From Orobanche coerulescens (Eukaryota > Streptophyta > Magnoliopsida > Lamiales > Orobanchaceae): a stretch of 64,000 nt of DNA. Positions 12,216 through 21,878 of this stretch are shown here, piece after piece; the first letter of the stretch is position 1, and each line of letters starts with the position of its first letter. The position numbers were made by a program, and so were the translations under genes. The notes under the pieces were generated by a model. The model ran no database searches, was not told the origin of the DNA, and saw nothing but the letters and a program-made list of their open reading frames with translations. The stretch spans positions 2,108,001-2,172,000 of the forward strand of contig CM065801.1 in assembly GCA_033398695.1 (NCBI GenBank), read 5' to 3'.

Positions 12216-12411
12216 ACTGTAAGCATAAATACTCAATATACAAGAAACAATATCGTTCTAATGTTCAAGTCTAAATAAATACAACATGTATAGAAGACGT
12301 AGGCAGTACAGTGATGAAGACGTAGGCAGTACAGTGATGTCATTCACGGCCGGTTACCTCAAAAGACGTATATGACCCCTATTTTAACTCAATGGCCAAG
12401 ATATCCCTAAT

Positions 12412-12427
12412 CTTATCTCTGATACCA
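12412..12427 (-). other. B primer-binding site
   Basis: The minus strand reads TGGTATCAGAGATAAG, starting 5 bases from the LTR edge. TGGTATCAGAG is complementary to the 3' end of plant initiator tRNA-Met, the usual primer for these elements. Confidence 0.9.
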
Positions 12428-13310
12428 TATTCTGTAACACCCCCGATATATTCAGGAATATTACAGCGCTGTAAATCCTTTACATAAGGATTTACAAGGC
12501 TGAAGAATTTCAAAGACATTAACAGGTACCAATGGATGAAAATAACGGAATTAAGATACAACAGTTCTGACCAAATACTGGAAATACTAAGGTTCAACGG
12601 AAAAGTATTAATACATCACCAAATCCAAATCATTATAAATTACTACGTACTCGAGTACTTATTAAAACGATACAAACAACAGACAATTAAACCCGACCGG
12701 AACATCACTCTACACCCTCGTCGTCAAGCAACTCCATGGTTGTTTCCCCGCTCTCCTGGATCCTGAACATAAACAAATATTCACCCCCGAAGGGGTTAGC
12801 ACAACGATGCTAGCACAAGTACAATAATCATACAACAGTGATATAATCAACAATTATATCATAACAAGTTTCTCCAACGAGAAATAACAACAATACATAT
12901 CACATCATAACAGTCTCAACATACTGTAGATTCCCATGATGATCCCGTCGGACCAACGCATGGTGGAACTACCTGTCCAACGATCCAGCGCACACAGCTA
13001 TAGATTCCCATGATAATTCCCGTCGGATCAACGCATGGTGGACATTTAATCACAACACATAATACACAATACAATCACCATATAGCTGTCATAATATAAA
13101 CAATTCTAATTAGAGTACTTGCCTTGATTCGAAGACAAGAACAATACTTCCACGAAAAACGAAATAATCGAAGGTCGCCACTTCGATCAATCACGTAGCA
13201 AGCCCGAACCTTAACAAAAGAAATATTATAGAATTCATCTCACGTCGAACGAACATCTAACAATCCAAAATACGGTCGGAAGTTCTTAAAAGAAATCTGT
13301 CTGGTTTGCT

Positions 13311-13526
13311 TAACACACGCTACGCATCTTATGTAGCGCATGTTAAGGCTACTCGTTAGCACACGCAATTACACACAGCCTAGCGTACGCTAACCATGCA
13401 CGGTCAGTACCTCACTGATCAGCCGACTGACTCGCCTGATTACTTAACGCACGCTAAGTTTTAATCGTAGCGTACGCTAAATAAGTCCGTTAGCGTACGT
13501 TAATTCACATAGCTTAGCGCACGCTA
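13311..13526 (-). repeat. Downstream palindrome array (two quartets), B right LTR
   Basis: Units start at 13311, 13334, 13357, 13381 and at 13445, 13468, 13491, 13515. Spacing within quartets is 23, 23, 24 and the two quartets are 134 bp apart. Units include the perfect palindromes TAGCGTACGCTA (13381, 13468). In the element sense this array is about 0.85-1.05 kb downstream of the TATA-like box, so it would be transcribed. Confidence 0.9.
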
Positions 13527-14360
13527 AGCGTGCATGGCAGTTCACTGTTGGGCAGCAGACTAGTTCTAATGGTGATGAAATTTACGAACTCCTCAGTGAT
13601 TAACGTGTGATATCCGTCTACATTTCATATTCATAAACTTATGAATGATCTTATGGATTCAATCATCTTTGAGGTTTCAAGGAAAAGAATATCACCACAA
13701 CTCTTATATTCGAACTTGATTAACATTCTTATGCAAATTTCGGTGATCTCCGGTTGGTGCACTAGATTCTATTATCATTATTCACATTCAGACTTCATCT
13801 TGAAGGTGAACTAACAATTCCAACTTATACGAAAGGATACATCCTAAGATGATTTCTTTCCTTAAGTCCTTATAATCAAAGTGATATCACCTCAAATTTT
13901 GTGATCGATATGACAACATAAATCATACGGATAATCAACTTCAGAATGTTTCTCTCATCATTGACGTACTAGGATTCCAACCACGAGGTTCCAACGACAA
14001 TATCATAAGTATAATTATTCCAATCTTCTAAACATGATATTTGTTGAATAATTCACCAATGTAACTTAATATCTTGCTAGCATGATCATCTTATTCTTCA
14101 TAACACGAATCTAAAGTTGGAGATAGAATTAACATACCCTTAATGAAGAAATCACTGATCCAAAAAGGTAGAATCCAGCTCCGGTTGCTTGAATGTCACT
14201 TCAAAGTGAGTTCTTCTTCAATGATCAAGTGTAAGCACTCTTTAATATTTAATGATCAAGTAAGGCAAATTTGTATGTGTTTAAGGAGTAGGAAAAGCTC
14301 TCTGGACTTCTAAGGAACGAAGAACAAATGAAGGGAATAGGTAGAAATGGAGTGCTGTCC

Positions 14361-14370
14361 TTTAAATAAA
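14361..14370 (-). promoter_or_regulatory. TATA-like box, B right LTR
   Basis: The minus strand reads TTTATTTAAA. It lies 20 bp from the first palindrome of the U3 array at 14391. This region is deleted in the other LTR. Confidence 0.45.
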
Positions 14371-14390
14371 GTTTCTGCACAATAGCTGAT

Positions 14391-14614
14391 TAGCGCACGC
14401 TACCATACCATTCATAGCGCACGCTAATAAGCGTTGACTCCAAATCTGTCCAGGTTCACCCGCGGTAATCTTATCCGGACCCATGTCCCGGCTGGCGCAT
14501 GTGCTAGCCGCCTAGTTCAATAATTGACTGTCTAGCGCACGCAAATCCTACATTCGTAGCGTGCGCTAGTTGTAGCCGATAACGCGCGTTAAACTACATT
14601 CTTAGCGTGCGCTA
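14391..14614 (-). promoter_or_regulatory. U3 palindrome array, B right LTR
   Basis: A pair starts at 14391 and 14415. A quartet starts at 14533, 14557, 14580 and 14603, with spacing 24, 23, 23. Units include TAGCGCACGCTA, TAGCGTGCGCTA and TAACGCGCGTTA. The pair nearest the TATA box plus a distal quartet matches the arrangement in D and G. Confidence 0.88.
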
Positions 14615-14774
14615 TCACGAGTCCGCATGAGAAATTTTGCATGACGATATGCTTATATACAAAGATACCAATGTGAGAAATATCATACTCCAATTATCGA
14701 GATCACAAATCCGAATAATACAGGGTTCGAATACAGATGAAATACACAATAATAAATCCGGATATTACAATCGA

Positions 14775-14861
14775 CATGATGAACTCAAATACGACCAATC
14801 CAAAGGTCAAAATACGGCCGAGAATATCATCAACTTGATAAACTCCAATATTACCAACAAA
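14775..14861 (-). other. C internal fragment between B and E
   Basis: About 90 bp of C internal sequence separate the target duplications of B and E. No coding or regulatory feature is seen. Its phrase 'gagaatatcatca' repeats the sequence next to the B insertion site. Confidence 0.75.
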
Positions 14862-15195
14862 TGAGCTGTAATATCCGGTATTTTTTCTTTCCCTTGTATT
14901 TTCATTTTTGGTATATTTCTCGGTCATAGTGACCCTCGTGTATCTTTCAGTATGTCCTTCCTGTCAACTGTTGAACTGTATTCTCGTTATTGTTCATTGT
15001 TTCAACTTTCCGCATATGAGTTCGACTTTGTTAGATCACCATTAATTTTTGGTGACTCCAAAAATTCTAAATCTTTGCAATATTATAGAACATCGAGTTA
15101 GCTTTCCAATGGTTCAAACGGTGAGTCAATCGGAGTCCGGACGAGAGAGTTATGGTCGTTTCAGTTTTTGGCCGATCACTGCCGACCGAACTCGG

Positions 15196-15548
15196 CCGTG
15201 TCGTCCGACACGGCCCGTGCCGTGCTCGTCCGGAAATGCCGAAAGTTTCTGTCTCAGGACCCGACCGTGTCGTCCGACACGGCCCGTGCCGTACTCGTCC
15301 GGAAATGCCGAAAGGTTCTGTCTCAGGACCCGACCGTGTCGTCCGACACGGCCCGTGCCGAACTCTTCCGGATAAGCCAGAACCGACTGCCGACACGCCC
15401 GACCGTGTTCCAGGACACGGTCGAGTCATGCCGAGTCGCTGTCGGACGGGTTATTGTCGGAAGGCCCCAGCGCCGCGACCGTGTCAAGCAGGACACGGTC
15501 GAGTCCCTGTCGGCTAGCTGTGCGACACGACCGTGCCGATCGGCACGG
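15196..15548 (+). promoter_or_regulatory. U3 palindrome array, E 5' LTR
   Basis: CCGTGTCGTCCGACACGG (arms CCGTGTCG/CGACACGG) starts at 15196, 15265 and 15334, with a variant at 15403. All are exactly 69 bp apart, three times the 23-bp step seen in the other families. A further variant starts at 15479. The perfect palindrome CCGTGCCGATCGGCACGG is at 15531-15548. The array ends about 25 bp before a TTTAAAT sequence. Confidence 0.88.
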
Positions 15549-16205
15549 ACCGTGTCCGGCAGGCAGTCAACCCCTTTAAATTCGTTTTTTTCAGCATTTT
15601 ATCCCATTTCTCCACTTTTCTTCACCTTCAACCGAGAGAGTAAGCTTGAGGGAGGGTTTTTCCTTCACAAATCATTTGAGTGTTTGATTTTCTTCATCTC
15701 CTTTCGATCGTGAAGCCCGGACAATCAATCCAACGCGTGTTCTACGGATCTTAGTACTTGAATCTCCGAAGGTAATATTTCTAGAAACCTATTTTCGATT
15801 AATTTGGGGGTTTTGGGATTTTCTTCCGATTAGTTCCGTTTTGTTGGTGGATTCTTGATGAATACGATTAATATTGTTAGTATCTTTAGTTTCCTACGGA
15901 TTCATGGATATTTTGTGGATTTTTGCGAAATCGAGAGGGTTTGGTTGTGGTCCGCCCTCGTTGTTATTTTTGGTATGAATATACATGAATCGTAGGCGGG
16001 TTTTCGGGTGTATTCCATTTCCGTTTTCGGCTAGAGTTGGTTGTAATTATGTTCTTCGAATCGTTAGGTTCGGTTCCGTTGATTCCTAGTGTTCGTCGGT
16101 GATTATCCTTTCCGTTCGTTGCGTCATCAAAATATTCAAGGCAAGTATTTTTGGAAACCTTTATGCTTAACGTAAAATAGTAATGTATATTGTGTGTGAT
16201 TGCTC

Positions 16206-16438
16206 ACCTCGGGAGGGTCCGATGGGATCACGGAGGGAATCCAATGGTATAGCCCTGGATTCACGAGTTTGTTTCGCTAGCCAGCTCGGGAGGGTCCTTA
16301 GGGATCACGGAGCGGGATCAATGGTATAGCCCTGTTCCCAAGGCGATGCGTGTGCGTGATTTGTTTTATAATATGGCCAGCTCGGGAGGGTCCTTAGGGA
16401 TCACGGAGCGGGATCAATGGTATAGCCCTGTTCCCACG
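16206..16438 (+). repeat. Leader tandem domain, E 5' LTR
   Basis: Three tandem units with the pattern CTCGGGAGGGTCC...GGGATCACGGAG...CAATGGTATAGCCCTG. The first unit has GAATCC and GGATTC about 15 bases apart, which could pair. The first unit strongly resembles units in element A. The copy in the 3' LTR is at about 23208-23440. Confidence 0.8.
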
Positions 16439-17004
16439 GCAAATTGTTTGACTGTTTATTTCCGGAAAAGACATGTCTTGTTTTGGTTTTCGAAATGATA
16501 TCGGTGCATGTACTATGAAATGTGTAAGCGATTGGTTTGCCTTGATTACTTGTACTAGCGTAATTGCTAACCCCTCTGGGGACCCGTTTTGGGGAAATTC
16601 TTGTTATGGATTTCAGGTTATGATTATCCGGACGAGCGGGCACCTGGACAGTACGAGGACGTTGGCCAGGGTCGTTGACATGTGCACTTGGGTTTACTTA
16701 TTTCTTTTGTCCACTTCGATTTGGTTATTTTCTATATTTATAAACTGATAGACTGTACTCGCGAGTACTTAGGCTTTTTATTTCAAACTCCGTATTGTGC
16801 TACTTTTAAATTGTTCCATTGTTGGTTGATGATCATTTCGCCGGTAGCTCCGGGCGTAACTTCTTATGTCTTATAATTAAATGTGTGTCCTCGCTAACCG
16901 GGATGGTTAGTCGAGTGGAGTTTTCTTGTTTGTAGCCTGGTGGGTCCCATGTGGGGGTCCACGGCGCTGTAACATACTCTGAATATCTCGGGGTGTTACA
17001 GAAA

Positions 17005-17017
17005 TGGTATCGGAGCT
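17005..17017 (+). other. E primer-binding site
   Basis: TGGTATCGGAGCT lies 4 bases after the LTR end. It matches the initiator tRNA-Met complement except for one base (consensus TGGTATCAGAGC). A has the same G variant. Confidence 0.88.
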
Positions 17018-17234
17018 CTAGGTTTATGGATACCTAGGCTTGTTGGTTATTTGGGTCTAGTCGTATTTGTTTTGCACATTGTGACACCGCTGCCAGCATC
17101 CCAGTACTTCCAGTGCTCGTAAGTTTTCTTATTCGGCTCTTTTGTTTCTTGCATTGTATTTCCACTTTTGAATAGTAGTTGCTTTTACTCCCTTACTCAT
17201 CACCGATATACTTCTGTTATCTCTCAACTTCAGT

Positions 17235-18436
17235 ATGGATGCCGGAGGAAACCGTGGTCGTGGTCGTGGTCGTGGACGCGGCCGAGGACGTGGGGCAGCC
17301 GGTGGGGCGGCCACGTCGCATTCTTCGGGAGACGGCAGTACCGGTGACCGTCACAGTCATGCTTCTTCTCAGGAGCGCGCCGATCTTGGTATTGCGGGCA
17401 TTATGCAAAGAAATGGTTAACCGGATGGCGGCTATAGCTCAGTGGTCAGAACCCCGATCGTGCCCATGCTAATCGGGCGGAACGGATCGTTGGCTTCAGG
17501 ATGTCATCAAGATGCATCCTCCCGGTTCGGGAGCTTCGGACCCGATCGGGTGGGAAGGGTGGATCAAGGAGATATCCAAAGTTTTCATGCTACCAACCGC
17601 CCCAGGGACCGTAAGGTCCCTATTGCTCAATACTTTCTCACGGGAGATGCTGCATTGGTGGGAGGCCGTTGGTCCCGAGAGATCATGTTGCTTCGTGGGC
17701 CGAGTTTCGGGAGTTGATGGAGACCGAGTATTGTCCATGGCCGGTCGAGTGGCTCGAGTGCATGCTTTCTTTGATGCTCAACCACGGGATATCCCCGTAT
17801 CCCAAGCTATTGCCGATTTTAACAAGGAGTTGGGTTATGTGAAGACCCAAGTTGTCGAAGAGAGCGACAAGATTTTCCATTTTTCCAGAGAATGAAACTG
17901 CCCATTCGGGACTATATGTCTGGGCTCGTCTGTACTACCTTGAAGGATTATCGAGTCGAGCTCTTGCTTATGATATGTCGGTGACGGCGAGTGATTTGGC
18001 TCGTGAGAGCAAGAAGCGAAGTCGGTCGGAAACTTTCTGGTCCCGAGTGGAGGCCGGCGAAATCTCGAGCCGCGAATATTTCTACGGGCGGTTCGGCTCG
18101 TTTCTCTGGGAGCTTTGGGTGCCGCGAACCCCGCTCGTGAGCTCACATGCTTTAACTGCGGCTTTTCGGGTCATAAGAATCGGGACTGTCCTCGTCCGCC
18201 TTTAACTTGTCATACTTGTGGTCGGTCGGGCCACAAGGCTTCTTTGTGATCGGCTCGGACGGCTTCGCGGTGCCGTTCTTCTCACCCGGACCTATGGAGC
18301 CGAGTGTGAACCGGGGCTCATTTGCTCCGCCGCCTCCACCGAGTGCCGGCCGAGGTAGGGGTCGGGTCAGCCCGCTAGGGGTGGAGCTTCCAGTGTCGGC
18401 TCTGCTCACCGCGTATCTATGAGATGAGGAGAGCCG
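17235..18436 (+). pseudogene. E gag, frameshifted
   Basis: It starts at 17235 with MDAGGNRGRGRGRGRG, an Arg-Gly-rich leader like that of B. The capsid region is spread over several frames: MHPPGSGASDPIGWEGWIKE (from 17512), VPIAQYFLTGDA in another frame, then LHWWEAVGPE. Two zinc knuckles follow. CFNCGFSGHKNRDC (18148-18189) is complete; CHTCGRSGHKASL (from 18208) lacks its last Cys because of a stop or frame change at about 18247. Several small indels prevent one continuous Gag. Confidence 0.85.
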
Positions 18437-19879
18437 ATGATCCAAAGAGCCTCCGTGGCGACAGGTACCGTTCATATCCATTCTCATCCTGTCAGTGTAC
18501 TTTTTGATTCGGGTGCTACGCATTCATTCATTTCTCTAGAGTGTGTACGCCGTTTGAGTCTCGACTGCTTGTCACCTTGCGAGCCTTTCATCGTTAAACT
18601 TCCTAGCGGTGATAGAATTGTCGGTGATCGGGAAGTCCGGGACTGTTCTGTGATTATTTGTGAGAGGGCTTGGCTCTATAATCTTATTGTTGTGAGTATC
18701 GAGGGCGAGGATTTAATTCTCGGGAATGATTGGCTCGAACGGCATGGTGCAATCATGAACTACCGCACAAGGATCATTACCATGTTAGCCGAGGACGGCA
18801 CCGAACACTCTTTCGCAGGGCGAAAGAGAAACCAGAAGTTTGTTATTAACGCCTTGAAGGCGATGAAACTCCTGCGAAAAGGGTGTACTGGTTATTGGTG
18901 CTACGCCTTGAAGGCGGAGAATGGTGGAGTCGAGCTTTCATCGATTCCAGTCGTTAGTGAGTTTCCTGATGTATTTCCTGACGAGTTGCCGGGATTGCCA
19001 CCGGATCGTGAGGTTGAGTTTACTATAGAGTTAGAGCCGGGTGCGGCTCCGATTTCGAAGGCGCCGTATCGCATGGCACCTTCAGAGATGTCAGAGTTGA
19101 AGAAACAGTTGAGTGAACTTCTTGAGTCGGGGTATGTTCGACCGAGCGCCTCGCCTTGGGGCGCACCGGTCTTGTTTGTGCGTAAGAAGGATGGTTCACT
19201 ACGTTTGTGTATCGACTATCGTGAACTGAACAAGGTGACCATCAAGAACAAGTATCCTTTGCCGAGGATTGACGACTTGTTCGACCAGTTGCAGGGAGCG
19301 ACGATATTCTCAAAGATTGATTTGAGATCGGGGTACTATCAGCTCCGGGTGAGGGAGTCCGACGTGCAAACGGCTTTTCGGACGAGATACGGACATTATG
19401 AGTTTGTAGTTATGCCTTTCGGGTTAACTAACGCGCCGGCGGTGTTCATGCAGTTGATGAACAAAGTCTTTATCGAGTATTTGGATAAGTGTGTCGTCGT
19501 CTTCATTGACGATATTCTTATTTATTCGAGGAACGAGGAAGAGCATGCCCATCATTTGCGGGTAGTGTTAGACATTTTGAGAACCGAGCAACTCTATGCG
19601 AAGTTCTCGAAATGTGAGTTCTGGCTGAAGGAAGTGATGTTTTTGGGTCACGTGATTTCAGCCGAGGGAGTTCGAGTGGATCCGCAGAAAATTGAGGCAG
19701 TGTTGGATTGGGCATCGCCCACAAATGTGAAGGAGGTCCGTAGTTTCTTGGGTTTGGCTGGCTACTACCGTAGGTTCGTCGAGGGTTTCTCAAAACTAGC
19801 TCTACCACTTACACAGTTGCTCCGTAAATCAGAAGTTAAATGCGGACCGATGAGAGGCAGTCGAGTTTTGAGGAGCTGA
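18437..19879 (+). pseudogene. E protease and reverse transcriptase
   Basis: A 480-residue frame. The protease motif [12 protein letters not shown] is near residues 21-32 and [15 protein letters not shown] follows. RT motifs run from [10 protein letters not shown] through [19 protein letters not shown] and [14 protein letters not shown], with the catalytic FIDDILIYS near residue 355, then FLGHVIS and [15 protein letters not shown]. At ESDVQTAF one residue is missing compared with B (ESDVPKSAF). The last ~13 residues are out of frame because of a frameshift near 19840. RT and protease look otherwise intact. Confidence 0.93.
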
Positions 19880-20274
19880 AGAAGCGTTTGACTTCAGCCC
19901 CAGTTTTGGCATTGCCATGTGGCAACGAGGGTTTCGCCGTTTTTAGCGATGCTTCGGGTCAGGGTCTTGGGTGCGTATTGATGCAGCACGGCAATACCAT
20001 TGCCTATGCGTCGAGACAGTTGAGGCCGTATGAGCTTAACTACCCTACTCACGATTTGGAGTTAGCGGCGGTTGTCTTTGCACTCAAGATTTGGCGTCAC
20101 TATCTTTTCGGCTCTGCATGTCAGATTTTTACCGATCATAAAAGTCTGAAATACATATTTACTCAGCGAGAGTTGAATATGAGGCAGAGGAGGTGGTTAG
20201 AGTTGATTAAGGATTATGACCTCGAAATCCTTTATCATCCGGGTAAAAGGCGAATGTCGTGGCCGATGCCTTGA
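19840..20274 (+). pseudogene. E RNase H
   Basis: This is in a different frame from RT. Motifs: [35 protein letters not shown] (first catalytic Asp), [25 protein letters not shown] (catalytic Glu), and [14 protein letters not shown] (second Asp). Two extra bases in the A-run of HPGKRR shift the frame before the VADALSRK linker. It removes RNA from the RNA:DNA hybrid in replication. Confidence 0.92.
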
Positions 20275-20754
20275 GTCGGAAACCGATTGCGTTGCAAACG
20301 CTTGAGGTCCTTACGCCTCAGTCTGAGCTTCGGCGGGCTTTGATCGGGTTAGATGTTGAGGTTTTGCTGCCTGGATCTGTCGGGCAACTTTGTGCCTTAG
20401 AAATTTCGTCGTCTTTGATCGATGAAATTAAACTGAAGCAATTAGAGGATCCGATGATTACTCTAATCCGAGAGAACGTTCTTAAAGGAAAGTCACCTGG
20501 GTTTGTGATTCACGAGGATGGTGTTTTAAGATTCCAGAGTCGGCTTTGTGTACCGAACGATCCAGAGTTGCGACAGAGTATTTTGCGTGAGGCCCATTCC
20601 ACACCCTATTCCGTTCATCCTGGTTCGAGTAAGATGTACAAGGACCTGAGGAGGAACTTCTGGTGGAATGATATGAAGGAGGAGGTCGCACAGTTTGTGG
20701 CGAGATGTTTGACTTGCCAGCAGGTCAAAATCGAGCATCGCCGACTACGGGTTA
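20259..20754 (+). pseudogene. E integrase N-terminal zinc-binding part
   Basis: It starts at MADALSRKP after the frameshift. It reads through LRFQSRLCVP, REAHSTPYSVHPG (two His), MYKDLRRNFWW and CLTCQQVK (two Cys), which is the HHCC zinc-binding domain. Near 20748-20755 another frameshift throws the catalytic core into the next frame; in this frame the sequence degenerates after VKIEHRRL. Confidence 0.9.
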
Positions 20755-21843
20755 TTGCAGTCACTTCCCGTTTCGGAATGGAAATGGGAAGATATATCGA
20801 TGGATTTCATTACGAGTTTGCCGAGATCGAGATCGGGCATGAATATGGTTTGGGTGATTGTTGATCGTCTGACCAAGTCGGCACATTTTCTGGGCATCAA
20901 GGACACTTGGGGCCCGGAGAAATTGGCTCGTGTGTTTATCGCGCAGATTGTGAGACTTCACGGTACTCCGAAGTCTATTGTTTCGGATCGTGATGGCCGT
21001 TTTGTATCGCACTTTTGGCAGGCGATGCATAAAGCGTTAGGTACCCGCTTGCATTTGAGTACCTCTTTTCATCCCCAGTCAGATGGACAGTCGGAACGCA
21101 CTATCCAGACATTCGAGGACATGTTGCGTGCTTGTGCCCTCGATTGGAGTAGCGACTGGGAGGAGCATTTGCCATTGATCGAATTCACGTACAACAATAG
21201 TTGGCACGCGTCGATTCGGATGGCACCGTATGAGGCACTTTATGGGCGACGATGTCGGTCGCCGATTTGTTGGAATGAGGCGTCCGATTTAGTCGGGACC
21301 AAGCCGGATGTCGTTTTAGAGACGAGGCGGAAGATAGAATTAATTCGGGAATGGATGTTGACGGCCCAGAGTCGACAGAAGTCATATGCCGATGTCCGTC
21401 GTCGACCTTTAGAATTCGAGGTGGGAGACCACGTTTTGCTGAAGGTGTCGCCAACGAGAGGAGTTTTCCGTTTCGGGAAGAAGGGGAAGTTGAGTCCGAG
21501 ATTTATTGGACCCTTCGAGATTCTCGAGCGAGTCGGTGGGTTAGCATACCGTTTGGCGTTACCCCCGGCCTTGAGTCATGTTCATAGCGTTTTTCATGTT
21601 TCCCAGCTGAGGAAATATGTTACGGATCCTAGTCACGTCATCGATTATGGCGAGATTGATATTGCTGAAGATATTACTTTCGAGGAGCGTCCTTTGAAGA
21701 TTTTGGAGCATCGTGAGAAACGACTGAGGCATAAGACCATCCCTTTGGTCAAAGTGCAGTGGTCGAGACACGGTGTCGAGGAGGCAACTTGGGAAACCGA
21801 GGATAGCATGCGTGCTAGGTACCCTGAGTTGTTTGTTTCTTAA
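20755..21843 (+). CDS. E integrase catalytic core and chromodomain, open frame
   Basis: An open frame of 362 residues. Catalytic residues are Asp17 (SMDFIT), Asp78 (VSDRDGRF) and Glu114 (QSERTIQT), with 35 residues between the last two, the D,D(35)E pattern. The GPFEILERVGGLAYRLALPP domain follows around residue 250, then HSVFHVSQLRKY. The C-terminal chromodomain-like block is ILEHREKRLRHK...KVQWSRHGVEEATWE. That last block is the Tekay/Del signature. Its N-terminal zinc domain is in another frame upstream, so a full integrase is not made from this copy. Confidence 0.93.
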   Translation: MQSLPVSEWKWEDISMDFITSLPRSRSGMNMVWVIVDRLTKSAHFLGIKDTWGPEKLARVFIAQIVRLHGTPKSIVSDRDGRFVSHFWQAMHKALGTRLHLSTSFHPQSDGQSERTIQTFEDMLRACALDWSSDWEEHLPLIEFTYNNSWHASIRMAPYEALYGRRCRSPICWNEASDLVGTKPDVVLETRRKIELIREWMLTAQSRQKSYADVRRRPLEFEVGDHVLLKVSPTRGVFRFGKKGKLSPRFIGPFEILERVGGLAYRLALPPALSHVHSVFHVSQLRKYVTDPSHVIDYGEIDIAEDITFEERPLKILEHREKRLRHKTIPLVKVQWSRHGVEEATWETEDSMRARYPELFVS

Positions 21844-21878
21844 GTTTCGGGACGAAACTTATTTTTAGAGGGGTAGAA
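21842..21878 (+). other. E hairpin and polypurine tract
   Basis: Starting at the pol stop, an inverted repeat AAGTTTCG-GGA-CGAAACTT (21842-21860) is followed by a short T-rich gap. A purine-rich AGAGGGGTAGAA then runs to the LTR edge at 21879. Confidence 0.85.

Larger units (their letters stand above)
5753..14769 (-). mobile_element. Ty3/gypsy chromovirus B (Tekay/Del type)
   Basis: A 9.0-kb element in the C internal region with target duplication ATCGA at 5748-5752 and 14770-14774. LTRs are at 5753-7517 and 12433-14769. The minus-strand order is right LTR, PBS, gag with zinc knuckle, aspartic protease, RT, RNase H, integrase, chromodomain, polypurine tract, left LTR. That gene order with a C-terminal chromodomain and a Met-tRNA PBS fits the Tekay/Del chromovirus lineage. 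Several stops and at least two frameshifts make this copy defective. Confidence 0.95.
12433..14769 (-). repeat. B right LTR (5' LTR)
   Basis: TGTAACACCCCC to GGATATTACA, 2337 bp. It is the fuller copy, but it lacks about 35 bp near 12926 that the left LTR keeps, so the first unit of the leader tandem domain is cut. It carries two palindrome arrays (13311-13526 and 14391-14614) on either side of a TATA-like box. Confidence 0.93.
14867..17000 (+). repeat. E 5' LTR
   Basis: TGTAATATCCGG to GGGTGTTACA, 2134 bp. In order: start, GC-rich palindrome block (15196-15548), a TTTAAAT sequence at about 15573 followed by a TC-rich probable leader start, tandem leader domain (16206-16438), and U5 ending at the PBS. 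ORFs across 15049-15713 are products of the repeated block and not genes. Confidence 0.95.

Noticed and set aside
15049..15713. Overlapping ORFs on both strands in the E LTR (also 22061-22646)
   Set aside because: They are open because of the 69-bp GC-rich repeat. Several frames are open at once and the peptides are repetitive.
17005..17017. tRNA-like sequence at LTR borders
   Set aside because: Only the short complement of the initiator tRNA-Met 3' end is present; no cloverleaf can be formed.
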